NCBI GenBank assembly: GCA_013178165.1
Contig: JABLXG010000031.1
Coordinates: 1 to 38,182 of the forward strand
Direction of reading: 5' to 3'
Source of the DNA: Anaerolineae bacterium
GTDB taxonomy: Bacteria; Chloroflexota; Anaerolineae; Aggregatilineales; Ch27
DNA length: 38,182 nt
Every line of letters begins with the position of its first letter. Positions within the stretch are counted from its first letter, which is position 1. The notes beneath the pieces were generated by a model. The model made no database searches. It was not told the DNA's origin and saw nothing but the letters and a program-made list of their open reading frames with translations. A program made the translations under genes and the position numbers. Positions 23,918 to 31,557 of the stretch are shown here, piece by piece.

Positions 23918-25411
23918 ATGACGGCTTTTGCCTGGTTAATCATCGTGCCGCTGGCCGCGTCGCCGCTGGTCTACCTGACCGGCCAGTGGGGTATCCGCCG
24001 CGGCCATCCGGGCGCGGCGCGCTGGGCGGGACTGATCGCCCTGCTGGCGGCATGGGTGCCATTCACCCAGGCTGCCGCTGGCTTTGCCGCAAACGGCACG
24101 GCGACCCTGACCGCCGGGGCGCAGATGCTGGCTTTAGATGGCGTCAGCCTGCTACTGGCGGCGCTGGCGCTGGGGCTGGGCACGCTGGTGGCGCTCTATT
24201 CGGCGGCCTACATGGCTGCTGACGACGGGCAGGACAAGTATTACGCCATGCTGGTCCTGTTGGTCGGGGTCATGATCGGCCTGGGCTGCGCCACCGATCT
24301 GTTCAACCTGTGGCTGTGGTTCGAGGGGATGGCCATCTCGACCTACCTGCTGGTTGCCTTCTATCGGACACAACCGGCCTCGCTGGAAGCAGGCGTCAAG
24401 TATCTGGTGCAGAGCGCGGTCGGTTCGGTCTTTGTGCTGTTCGGCATCGCCCTGGTGCTGGCCCAGACCGGGACGCTGACGCTGGGAGAGATCGCGGCGC
24501 AGGCCACGCTGACGCCGGGTTTCCTGGCGGCGGGCGCGCTGTTCGTGATCGGCTTCGGGGTCAAGGTGGCGGCTGCGCCCATGCACACCTGGCTGCCAGA
24601 CGCCCACGCCCAGGCCCCCAGCGGGATCAGCGCCATGCTCTCCGGCGTTGTGATCGAGGCCGGGTTGATCGCCCTGTTGCGCGCCCTGAGCGCGCTGGCC
24701 GGGCTGGCTCTGCCCTGGGGCGTACTCCTGATGGCCTTTGGCGCGTTAAACATGCTCGTCGGCAACCTGATGGCCCTCCGCCAGCAACAGGTCAAGCGGC
24801 TGCTGGCCTTCTCCAGCCTGAGCCACGTCGGCTATATGCTGATCGGCCTGGGCGTGGCCGTCTATGCCGGGGAAGCCGCCGGCGCGGAAGGCGGGCTGTT
24901 CCATATGCTGACGCACGGTCTGATGAAGGGCCTGGCCTTCCTGGCGGCGGGCGCGCTGCTGTGGGCGCTGCACCTGGCCCGCGGCGATCACGGCGCCCTG
25001 ACGATCGATGACCTGCGCGGCGCAGCACGGCGCTACCCGCTGATCGCGCTGGCCCTGAGCGCTGCCGTGCTGGCGCTGGGCGGGCTGCCGCCGCTGGCCG
25101 GCTTCATGTCCAAGTGGCAGATCTTCCAGGCCGGGGCAGCAACACATGAGACGGCGCTCCTGCTGGTGGTGATCTTCGCCGGGCTGAACAGCGTGCTCTC
25201 GCTGGCCTATTATGCGCCGCTGGTCAACACCATGTACCGCCGGGAGCCGTCCGAGGCGGTGCTGGCCGGCGCGCCTGTCCCGGCGTCGATGCGCCTCCCG
25301 TTGATCGTCCTGCTGCTGGCAGTGGTGATCGTCGGTTTCTGGCCAGGGCTGCTGGCCGGTCTGACCGGCCCGGCAGGGGCGGCGCTGCTGGCCGCCTTCG
25401 GCGGAGGTTAG
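23918..25411 (+). CDS. Hydrogenase antiporter-type membrane subunit (NuoM/NuoN/MbhH-like)
   Basis: A 497-residue polytopic protein of the same family as its upstream neighbour. Hallmarks are LFNLWLWFEGMAISTYLLVAFYRT with the conserved Glu, KVAAAPMHTWLPDAHAQAPSGISAMLSGVVIEAG with the Lys and His region, and LLAFSSLSHVGYMLIGLG. Two pumping-type subunits suggest more than one ion site per complex. ATG 23918 lies 4 bases after the previous stop with GAGGA overlapping the stop codon. Confidence 0.93.
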   Translation: MTAFAWLIIVPLAASPLVYLTGQWGIRRGHPGAARWAGLIALLAAWVPFTQAAAGFAANGTATLTAGAQMLALDGVSLLLAALALGLGTLVALYSAAYMAADDGQDKYYAMLVLLVGVMIGLGCATDLFNLWLWFEGMAISTYLLVAFYRTQPASLEAGVKYLVQSAVGSVFVLFGIALVLAQTGTLTLGEIAAQATLTPGFLAAGALFVIGFGVKVAAAPMHTWLPDAHAQAPSGISAMLSGVVIEAGLIALLRALSALAGLALPWGVLLMAFGALNMLVGNLMALRQQQVKRLLAFSSLSHVGYMLIGLGVAVYAGEAAGAEGGLFHMLTHGLMKGLAFLAAGALLWALHLARGDHGALTIDDLRGAARRYPLIALALSAAVLALGGLPPLAGFMSKWQIFQAGAATHETALLLVVIFAGLNSVLSLAYYAPLVNTMYRREPSEAVLAGAPVPASMRLPLIVLLLAVVIVGFWPGLLAGLTGPAGAALLAAFGGG

Positions 25412-25446
25412 ATCGCTCAGTGATGGCGCAGGCAGAAAGGCTGACC

Positions 25447-25932
25447 ATGGTCCGCGTTAACGAGAAAAAAGAAGGGGCGCTGGCCGCCCTGCAGGACGCG
25501 GTGGACGAGGCGACGGCTTACTTCGCCAGGGTCAACGCCAACCTCTACGACGGCTATCAGACCGCCCACGAGGTGCTGGCCCAGCTCGTCTTCTGGCATC
25601 GCCAGCATGTCCGCGTCGCGCGGATGCTATTGGTCGGGCAGGCCCCCGATCTGTTGACCGGGACACGCCCGGCGCTCAACCGGGCGGCCTGCGCTGAGCG
25701 TCGCACGATGACCATGGCTGACCTGGTAGACCAGCTGGCCGATCAGCAGCGGGAGCTGGACACCCTGCTGCGGGAACTGCCGGATTGGACGATCGACTTT
25801 CCGATCAAGCAGGGCGGGCGACCCTGCACAGTAGAAGACCGGGTGCTGGCCCTGGCAACCGGCATCAACAACCATGTCGCCCAGTTCAGGCGTGCTGCTG
25901 TGGCTCGCCAGACCCGGTCAACGCTGAACTAG
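25447..25932 (+). CDS. DinB-like four-helix protein inside the hydrogenase operon
   Basis: A 161-residue soluble protein of the DinB/ClbS (DfsB) four-helix-bundle type. The helix YQTAHEVLAQLVFWHRQHV carries candidate metal ligands His41 and His51, and NNHVAQF near the end carries His143. DinB-fold proteins often bind a divalent metal through three His; many act in thiol transfer or detoxification. It has no known role in hydrogenases. ATG 25447 is preferred for its AAAGG; GTG 25420 and ATG 25423 are alternatives that add 8-9 residues. It lies on the same strand, 35 bases after the antiporter gene and 15 before the NuoA-like gene. Confidence 0.75.
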   Translation: MVRVNEKKEGALAALQDAVDEATAYFARVNANLYDGYQTAHEVLAQLVFWHRQHVRVARMLLVGQAPDLLTGTRPALNRAACAERRTMTMADLVDQLADQQRELDTLLRELPDWTIDFPIKQGGRPCTVEDRVLALATGINNHVAQFRRAAVARQTRSTLN

Positions 25933-25947
25933 CGAAGGAGACACTGC

Positions 25948-26259
25948 GTGGAAGTTCTACTCACGCCACCTCTGGCTTTTGCGATTTACCTGCTACTGGC
26001 TGGCGCGCTGAGCCTGTTCGGGCGGCGGCTGGCTGAGCGCGGCAAGATCAGCCCGCTCAAGGCCAGCACCTACGCCAGCGGCGAGGCTTCGCCGACGCGG
26101 CCTGCCGCACCCGGCTACCGGCCGTTCTTCGTGATCGCGCTGTTCTTCGCCATCTTGCACCTGGGCATCCTGATCCTGGGTAGCGGATTAGCTACGCCCA
26201 TCACGGGCGTCTACCTGGCCGGACTGATGCTGGCCCTGCTGGCCCTGATTCTGGGGTAA
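25948..26259 (+). CDS. Hydrogenase small membrane subunit, NuoA-like (MbhI position)
   Basis: A 103-residue protein with three hydrophobic segments (about 5-25, 57-76 and 82-102) and a polar loop containing YASGEASPTRPAAPGYRPFFVIALFFAILHLG. The YASGE/YRPFF...LFF layout recalls NuoA (YECG...FFxxALLFLLFD), but the conserved Cys is absent. In archaeal Mbh operons MbhI occupies this place between the antiporter and small subunit. Assignment rests partly on position. The start is GTG 25948 after GAAGGAG. Confidence 0.68.
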   Translation: MEVLLTPPLAFAIYLLLAGALSLFGRRLAERGKISPLKASTYASGEASPTRPAAPGYRPFFVIALFFAILHLGILILGSGLATPITGVYLAGLMLALLALILG

Positions 26260-26272
26260 TGGAGCGATAGCC

Positions 26273-26791
26273 ATGAGCACGAATTTAATGGAAAGTGTCG
26301 TCGAAGGGCTGAAGACCTGGGCGCGCGTCAATTCACCCTGGGTCATCCATTTCAACAGCGGCTCCTGCAACGGCTGTGATATTGAAATCCTGGCCACGAT
26401 CACCCCGCGCTATGACCTGGAGCGCTTCGGGATCAAGCTGCAGGGCAGCCCGCGCCACGCCGACGTGCTGATCTGCACCGGCCCGGTTACCCGCCAGGCC
26501 CGCGACCGCCTGATCCGCATCTATGAGCAGATGCCTGAGCCGAAGTTCGTGATTGCGGTCGGCTCCTGTGCGCTCTCCGGCGGCGTGTTCGACGGCCTGT
26601 ATAACGTCGAGGGCGGCATCGACCAGGTACTGCCGGTAGCAGCGTATGTTCCCGGCTGCCCACCACGCCCGGAAGCGATCATCGACGGCGTGGTCAAGCT
26701 GCTCAGCAGCCTGGAGCAGCCCGCTGCAGAAGCCGCTCCTGCCCACAAGCAGGGCGCCACGCAGCCCGTCTATGAAGGGGAATCGATATGA
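26273..26791 (+). CDS. Group 4 [NiFe] hydrogenase small subunit (MbhJ/EchC-like)
   Basis: A 172-residue Fe-S protein. GSCNGCDIEILA gives Cys32 and Cys35, VGSCALSGG gives Cys99 and VPGCPPRPE gives Cys129, the four ligands of the proximal 4Fe-4S cluster. The GSCNGCDIE form is that of Ech/Mbh/Hyc-type hydrogenases; complex I NuoB has adjacent cysteines. It passes electrons from the ferredoxin-like subunit to the NiFe site. ATG 26273 is well placed after GGAG. The stop overlaps the next start. Confidence 0.94.
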   Translation: MSTNLMESVVEGLKTWARVNSPWVIHFNSGSCNGCDIEILATITPRYDLERFGIKLQGSPRHADVLICTGPVTRQARDRLIRIYEQMPEPKFVIAVGSCALSGGVFDGLYNVEGGIDQVLPVAAYVPGCPPRPEAIIDGVVKLLSSLEQPAAEAAPAHKQGATQPVYEGESI

Positions 26792-27252
26792 GCGCCCAGG
26801 AGTTGCTGGCAAGCGCCCGTGCGCTGCTGGAAACCTTCGTCGCGGAGTACAACACGCCGGAGGAAGATCGGCTGGATATCTGGATCGCCGCCACCAACCT
26901 GCCTCATGCCGTCCGCGCCCTGCACAACGCCGGCTGGGGTTATCTCTCGGCGGTAACCGGCCTGGACCTTGGCCCGGAAGCGGGACAGCTGGAAGCGTTG
27001 TACCACTTCTGCAACGGCCCGGCGGTGCTGACGCTGCGCGTCCGGCTGGGGCGGGCAACGCCCAGCGTACCCACTCTGTGCACGATCATCCCCTCGGCTA
27101 GCTTCTTCGAGCGGGAACTGAGCGAGATGTTTGGCATTACAGTGGAAGGTACACCCAATACTGATCACCTGTACCTGCCGGATGATTGGCCGGACGGCGT
27201 CTACCCGCTGCGCAAAGACTTTGACCCGAGCACGCTCCACATCACAGGCTGA
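26788..27252 (+). CDS. Hydrogenase NuoC-like subunit (MbhK/EchD-like)
   Basis: A 154-residue protein of the 30 kDa complex I subunit family. SFFERELSEMFGITVEGTPNTDHLYLPDDWPDGVYPLRKDF is the family signature region near the C-terminus. In this enzyme class it packs against the large subunit and is structural. It is separate from the large subunit, unlike HycE of E. coli, where the two are fused. ATG 26788 overlaps the small subunit stop by four bases. Confidence 0.92.
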   Translation: MSAQELLASARALLETFVAEYNTPEEDRLDIWIAATNLPHAVRALHNAGWGYLSAVTGLDLGPEAGQLEALYHFCNGPAVLTLRVRLGRATPSVPTLCTIIPSASFFERELSEMFGITVEGTPNTDHLYLPDDWPDGVYPLRKDFDPSTLHITG

Positions 27253-27270
27253 ACAGGGGGCACACGGCAC

Positions 27271-28476
27271 ATGAAGCAGGAACCACAGAAAGTCATCACC
27301 AAAAAGGGGGAGCGGTTCATCATCCCCATCGGGCCGCAGCACCCCGCCCTCAAGGAGCCGGGTCACTTTGAGTTTGCCGTAGACGGCGAGACCGTAACCG
27401 ACGCCACCGTGCGGTTGGGGTATGTCCACCGCGGCATCGAGAAGGGCGTGGAAAGCCGCAACTGGGTCCAGAACCTGTACATGCTGGAGCGCATCTGCGG
27501 AATCTGCTCCCATACCCACGCCATGACCTACTGCCTGGGCGTGGAAAAGCTGGCCGCCGTCGAGGTGCCGGAGCGGGCACAGGTCATCCGCCTGATCGTG
27601 GCCGAGCTGGAGCGCATCCACAGCCATATGCTATGGCTGGGCGTGGCCGCCCACGAAGCCGGCTTCGACACGCTGTTCATGTACACCTGGCGCGACCGTG
27701 AAACGGTCATGGACCTGCTGGAGTTGCTCAGCGGCAACCGTGTCAACTACTCGGCCAATCTGCTTGGCGGCGTCAAGTTCGACATCTCCCCGCAACAGGC
27801 GGATAAGATCCGCCAGGGGCTGGCCTTCCTGGCGGAGCGCAATACGCACTACCTGGACGTAGTGATGAATGACATGCTGCTGCTGGGCCGTATCCGCGGC
27901 GTGGGGGTGATGACCCGCGACCAGGCGGAAAAGCTGGGTGCGATCGGGCCGACCGCCCGCGCTTCCGGCGTGGCCCGCGACGTGCGGCTGGACGCCCCTT
28001 ACGGTGCGTACCGGATGTTCAAGCCAAAACTGATTCTGGAAACAGCGGGTGACCTGGAAGCACGCTTCATCGTCCGTCTGCGCGAGATCGCCGATAGCTG
28101 CCGTCTGATCAACGAGGCGCTGGATAACCTGCCGCCCGGCGACCTGACCGTGCGCATGCCGCGCCGCATCAAGGAAGGCGAGACGATCAGCCGCGTGGAA
28201 GCGCCGCGCGGTGAGGCGTTTTACTTCATCAAGAGCAACGGCTCCGACCTCCCGGAACGGATCAAGGTCCGCACGCCGACCATCTGCAATATGGGGTCGG
28301 TCCTGGCCCTGGCCAGGGGCCACCAGCTGGCCGACATGCCCATGATCCTGGTCGGGATTGATCCGTGCTTCTCCTGCAACGACCGCATGATCACCCTCAG
28401 GCGGCCAGACGGCGAAGCGGAGACGTGGAGCTGGGGCCAGTTGTGCGAGTATGGCATCAAGGCGTACCAACGATGA
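27271..28476 (+). CDS. Group 4 [NiFe] hydrogenase large (catalytic) subunit
   Basis: A 401-residue catalytic subunit. Both nickel-binding motifs are intact: RICGICSHTH gives Cys76 and Cys79, and IDPCFSCNDR gives Cys366 and Cys369. HRGIEKGVE contains the RGxE motif with the conserved Glu. After Arg372 comes a 29-residue tail beginning MITLRRPDG, matching the HycE precursor tail that HycI removes after the Arg of DPCxSCTDR. Complex I NuoD has lost these cysteines, so this is a real hydrogenase. It interconverts H+ and H2. hypA-F assembly genes are absent from the window and must be elsewhere. Confidence 0.96.
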   Translation: MKQEPQKVITKKGERFIIPIGPQHPALKEPGHFEFAVDGETVTDATVRLGYVHRGIEKGVESRNWVQNLYMLERICGICSHTHAMTYCLGVEKLAAVEVPERAQVIRLIVAELERIHSHMLWLGVAAHEAGFDTLFMYTWRDRETVMDLLELLSGNRVNYSANLLGGVKFDISPQQADKIRQGLAFLAERNTHYLDVVMNDMLLLGRIRGVGVMTRDQAEKLGAIGPTARASGVARDVRLDAPYGAYRMFKPKLILETAGDLEARFIVRLREIADSCRLINEALDNLPPGDLTVRMPRRIKEGETISRVEAPRGEAFYFIKSNGSDLPERIKVRTPTICNMGSVLALARGHQLADMPMILVGIDPCFSCNDRMITLRRPDGEAETWSWGQLCEYGIKAYQR

Positions 28477-29387
28477 ACCCGATTGTCGCTTTACTGATCT
28501 TTCCCGGTGGTCTGTTTGTCCTGACGCTCGGTCTGGCCTATGAATGGGTTGACCGCAAGTTGCTGGCCCGCGCCCAAAACCGGGTTGGCCCGCGCTGGTT
28601 CCAGCCGCTGGCCGACGTATTCAAGTTGCTGGCCAAGGAAGAAGTCATCCCCAACGATGTCAACCCGCTGCTGTTCGTTGGGCTGCCCATCGCGGCGCTG
28701 GCCGGGGCGCTGACCGCCGCCCTGTACGCCCCGATCTTCGGCCTGGCCCCCGCCTACAGCTTCGAGGGCGACCTGATCGTCACCGTCTACCTGCTCAGCC
28801 TGCTCACGCTGTGCATGGGCCTGGCCGGGGCGAACACATTCAACCGCTTCGCCCTGGTTGGCGCAACACGTACGCTGACCCAGCTTTTTTCCTACGAAGC
28901 GCCGTTCATGCTGGCCCTGCTGGCTCCGGCCTTCGTGGCTCACACCTGGCAGATCAGCACGATCAACGCCTATGCCAGCACGCACTGGCTGATCGTCACC
29001 CAGCCGATTGGCTTCCTGGTGGCGCTGATCGGCCTGATGGGCAAGCTGGAATTGCCGCCCTTTGATGCGCCGGAGGCCGAAACTGAGATCGTGGCCGGGG
29101 CGATGACCGAATACAGCGGGCGCGGGCTGGCGCTCTTCCGGCTGGGTAAGGGCGTGGAAATGGTCGTCGGCTTGACGCTGGTCGCGGCGTTCTACCTGGG
29201 CGGGCTTGCCAGCCCGCTGGATTTCCTGCTCAAGACCGGGGCGCTGTTGATCGCCATCGTGATCATCCAGGCCTTGATGACCCGCCTGCGCATCGAGCAG
29301 ACGGTCGGCCTGTGGTGGCGCTGGGGCGCTCTGCTGGTGCTGGTGCAGTTGTTACTCTACATTCTGTGGGAGGTTGTAACGGCATGA
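28473..29387 (+). CDS. Hydrogenase membrane anchor subunit (NuoH/MbhM-like)
   Basis: A 304-residue membrane protein of the complex I subunit 1 family. It has about eight hydrophobic segments. The N-terminal RKLLARAQNRVGPRWFQPLADVFKLLAKE and the loop LPPFDAPEAETEIVAGAMTEYSGRGLALF are the conserved stretches facing the hydrogenase module. It links the peripheral arm to the ion-pumping subunits. ATG 28473 overlaps the large subunit stop (ATGA). Confidence 0.95.
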   Translation: MNPIVALLIFPGGLFVLTLGLAYEWVDRKLLARAQNRVGPRWFQPLADVFKLLAKEEVIPNDVNPLLFVGLPIAALAGALTAALYAPIFGLAPAYSFEGDLIVTVYLLSLLTLCMGLAGANTFNRFALVGATRTLTQLFSYEAPFMLALLAPAFVAHTWQISTINAYASTHWLIVTQPIGFLVALIGLMGKLELPPFDAPEAETEIVAGAMTEYSGRGLALFRLGKGVEMVVGLTLVAAFYLGGLASPLDFLLKTGALLIAIVIIQALMTRLRIEQTVGLWWRWGALLVLVQLLLYILWEVVTA

Positions 29388-29833
29388 AACTTGGGGCGAT
29401 GATCAACGACATCTTCGAGTCGATCTTCAAACATCCGGTCACGGAGCGTTACCCGTTCGAACGGAAAGAAACGCCATCCCAGTTCCGCGGGCAGCTGCAG
29501 TGGAACCGTGAAAACTGCACCGGCTGTGGCCTGTGCGCCAAAGATTGCCCGGCCAACGCGATCGAGGTGATCGTGCTTGATCGCAAAGCCAAGCAGTTCG
29601 TCTTTCACTACAACGTCGACCATTGCCTGTTCTGCGCGCAGTGTGTGCATTCCTGCCGCCAGGGTTGCCTGTCCATGCAGCCCCAGCTGTGGGAGCTGGC
29701 CGCGCTCTCCCGCGCTGGCTACCGGTTGTACTACGGCAACGACGATGACATCCGAACCTACCTGGCAAGCCAGACTGCGGCAGAGCCTGCAGCCACGCCG
29801 CAGCCTGCCGTCCAGCCCGTCGCCCTCGACTGA
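29384..29833 (+). CDS. Hydrogenase two-cluster ferredoxin subunit (NuoI/MbhN-like)
   Basis: A 149-residue protein with two 4Fe-4S motifs: Cys45, 48, 51, 55 (CTGCGLCAKDCP) and Cys81, 84, 87, 91 (CLFCAQCVHSC). It takes electrons from the soluble donor, most likely ferredoxin, and passes them to the small subunit. The last 25 residues are Ala/Pro-rich and look flexible. ATG 29384 overlaps the anchor-subunit stop by four bases. Confidence 0.94.
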   Translation: MKLGAMINDIFESIFKHPVTERYPFERKETPSQFRGQLQWNRENCTGCGLCAKDCPANAIEVIVLDRKAKQFVFHYNVDHCLFCAQCVHSCRQGCLSMQPQLWELAALSRAGYRLYYGNDDDIRTYLASQTAAEPAATPQPAVQPVALD

Positions 29834-29864
29834 GGGCGCTCCTGAGCCTGCCCGGCGCATCCGG

Positions 29865-30314
29865 GTGGCCATCCTGGGCATTGGCAACGCTACTGGCGGC
29901 GATGATGCCGCTGGTAGCGTTGTTGCCCGGCTGCTCATACCGCACCTGTCCGGGCGAGAAAACGTCCTGGTGATCGATGGTGGGGCTGCGCCGGAGAACT
30001 GCACCGGGCCGTTGCGCCGCTTCCGCCCCGATCTGGTGCTGCTGGTCGACGCGGCGCAAATGGACGCGCCACCGGGCGCGGTGCGCTGGCTGGATTGGTC
30101 AGCGATCGATGGCCTGAGCGCCAGCACGCACACCCTGCCGCCGAGTCTGTTAGCCCGCTACCTGGTGGCGGAAACTGGCTGCACGCTGGCTGTGATCGGC
30201 ATCCAGCCAGCGGGCAATGCTTTCGGCGCGCCGCTCACACCACCCGTCCAGGCGGCGGTGACAGAGATCGTGGATGTCCTGAGGCGGGAGCTAGGACGGG
30301 AAGCACCGGAATAG
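29865..30314 (+). CDS. hycI: Hydrogenase maturation endopeptidase (HycI family)
   Basis: A 149-residue M52-family protease that removes the C-terminal tail of the large subunit after nickel insertion. Similarity to E. coli HycI is clear by eye: GIGN...GDDAAG, VIDGGAAPEN, LLVDAAQM, STHTLP and GIQP. Nickel-sensing ligands can be placed as Asp14, Asp62 and His89. It follows the ferredoxin subunit by 31 bases and ends the operon. The start is uncertain: GTG 29865 gives VAILGIGN directly at the family start but lacks a good ribosome binding site; an in-frame ATG near 29745 would overlap the previous gene. Confidence 0.9.
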   Translation: MAILGIGNATGGDDAAGSVVARLLIPHLSGRENVLVIDGGAAPENCTGPLRRFRPDLVLLVDAAQMDAPPGAVRWLDWSAIDGLSASTHTLPPSLLARYLVAETGCTLAVIGIQPAGNAFGAPLTPPVQAAVTEIVDVLRRELGREAPE

Positions 30315-30331
30315 CCCGTAAATTCTGTGCC

Positions 30332-30340
30332 TGGTATAAT
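30332..30340 (+). promoter_or_regulatory. Extended -10 promoter for the glycosyltransferase genes
   Basis: TGG-TATAAT is a perfect extended -10 element, 42 bases before ATG 30382. No good -35 box is seen. Confidence 0.55.
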
Positions 30341-30381
30341 CCTCTTCGGTGCAGAAAACCGGCCTATCCGGAAAATCCGCA

Positions 30382-31557
30382 ATGCCCCTCAAAGTTTGGC
30401 AGCTCGATCCAGCCCAGATGACCACCTACTACAATCTGGCGCTGTGCAGCGCCCTGGCTAGGGCCGGCTGTGACGTCCGCTACGTGACCTCCCGCTTCCT
30501 CTACGATGAAAATCTGCCAGATCTCGAAGGTTTTGTAGTAGATACCCACTACTTTCGCGGGCTGAGCTGGCCCATCCTGTTGCACTACCCACGCCTGCGT
30601 CGTCTGCTACGGGCGATCAGTTACCCCTTCGGACACCTGGAAACCTTGCAGGCGATCCGGCGCGAGCGACCGGATATCGTCCATGTGCAGTGGAGCCGCC
30701 TGCCCCGCCTGGACGGCTGGCTGATCCGCCGTGTTCGTGCAGCGGGTATCCCGGTGGTGCACAGTGTGCACGACGTTGTGCCCCTCTTTGCCCTGAACGC
30801 CAATCCCGATCGCCTGGGACAGATCTACACCAGTGTTGATGCCCTGATTGTCCACACGCAATCCAGCCGGGAGGCTTTGCTGATGCACTACCCGGCTATC
30901 CGTCCGGAGCGCGTACACGTGATCCCGCACATCGCCATCAGGAATCACGCTATCCCGCCAGGGGCCAGCCAGGAAGCTGCCCGTCAAAGCCTGCAATTAC
31001 CCCTGACAGCGCCAGTGTTCCTATTCTTCGGCGCGATCAAGGCATACAAGGGCCTGGATGTGTTAGCTACGGCCTTTGAGCGTGTTAGCCGCGAACGCCA
31101 GGACGCCTGGCTGGTTATCGCTGGTAGGCCAGATGGTCCTCAACAAACCCGCCTGCTCCAGCAAATGCAAAAGCGTGCCAATGTGCGCGTGCTGGCGGAA
31201 TTTGTACCCTACAACGACGTATGGCGGTACTTTTATGCAGCCGATGTGATTGTCTTCCCCTACCATTACATCTACCAGAGCGGGGCGCTGATCACGGCGC
31301 TGAGCTTTGGGCGCGCCGTAATCGTCACTGCAGCGGGGGGGCTGCCGGAAGGAGTAGACGGCAACGGCTGGGTAGTCCCACCCGGGGACGCGATAGCTTT
31401 TGCCGGGGCTATGCTGGCTGCGCTAGCCGACGCGTCTTCCCTGCCGGACAAGGGCCGCCGCTCCCAGGAAATTCTTGAAGAACGCTTTGGTGAAGCCATC
31501 GTTGCCAAGCAGACTATACAGCTTTACGAGGCGCTACACCGTGGAAAGCGACCATGA
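30382..31557 (+). CDS. Glycosyltransferase family 4 protein
   Basis: A 391-residue GT-B-fold glycosyltransferase. The N-terminal half includes IPVVHSVHDVVPL; the C-terminal half has VFLFFGAIKAYKGLDVLATAF, WLVIAGRPDG, FVPYNDVWRYFYAADVIVFPYHYIYQSG and AVIVTAAGGLPEGVDGNGWVVPPGD. These fit GT4 retaining enzymes, with the phosphate-binding Lys in the KAYKG loop. The first Glu of the EX7E motif is replaced in YQSGALITALSFG, as in some exopolysaccharide GT4 enzymes. Donor and acceptor unknown. ATG 30382 is preferred over GTG 30349, which lies almost at the transcription start. It overlaps the next gene by four bases. Confidence 0.88.
   Translation: MPLKVWQLDPAQMTTYYNLALCSALARAGCDVRYVTSRFLYDENLPDLEGFVVDTHYFRGLSWPILLHYPRLRRLLRAISYPFGHLETLQAIRRERPDIVHVQWSRLPRLDGWLIRRVRAAGIPVVHSVHDVVPLFALNANPDRLGQIYTSVDALIVHTQSSREALLMHYPAIRPERVHVIPHIAIRNHAIPPGASQEAARQSLQLPLTAPVFLFFGAIKAYKGLDVLATAFERVSRERQDAWLVIAGRPDGPQQTRLLQQMQKRANVRVLAEFVPYNDVWRYFYAADVIVFPYHYIYQSGALITALSFGRAVIVTAAGGLPEGVDGNGWVVPPGDAIAFAGAMLAALADASSLPDKGRRSQEILEERFGEAIVAKQTIQLYEALHRGKRP

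Noticed and set aside
26273-28476. Annotation of the small and large subunits as complex I NuoB and NuoD
   Set aside because: The large subunit has both CxxC nickel motifs and a cleavable tail, the small subunit has GSCNGC, and a HycI-type protease follows, all hydrogenase traits lost in complex I.
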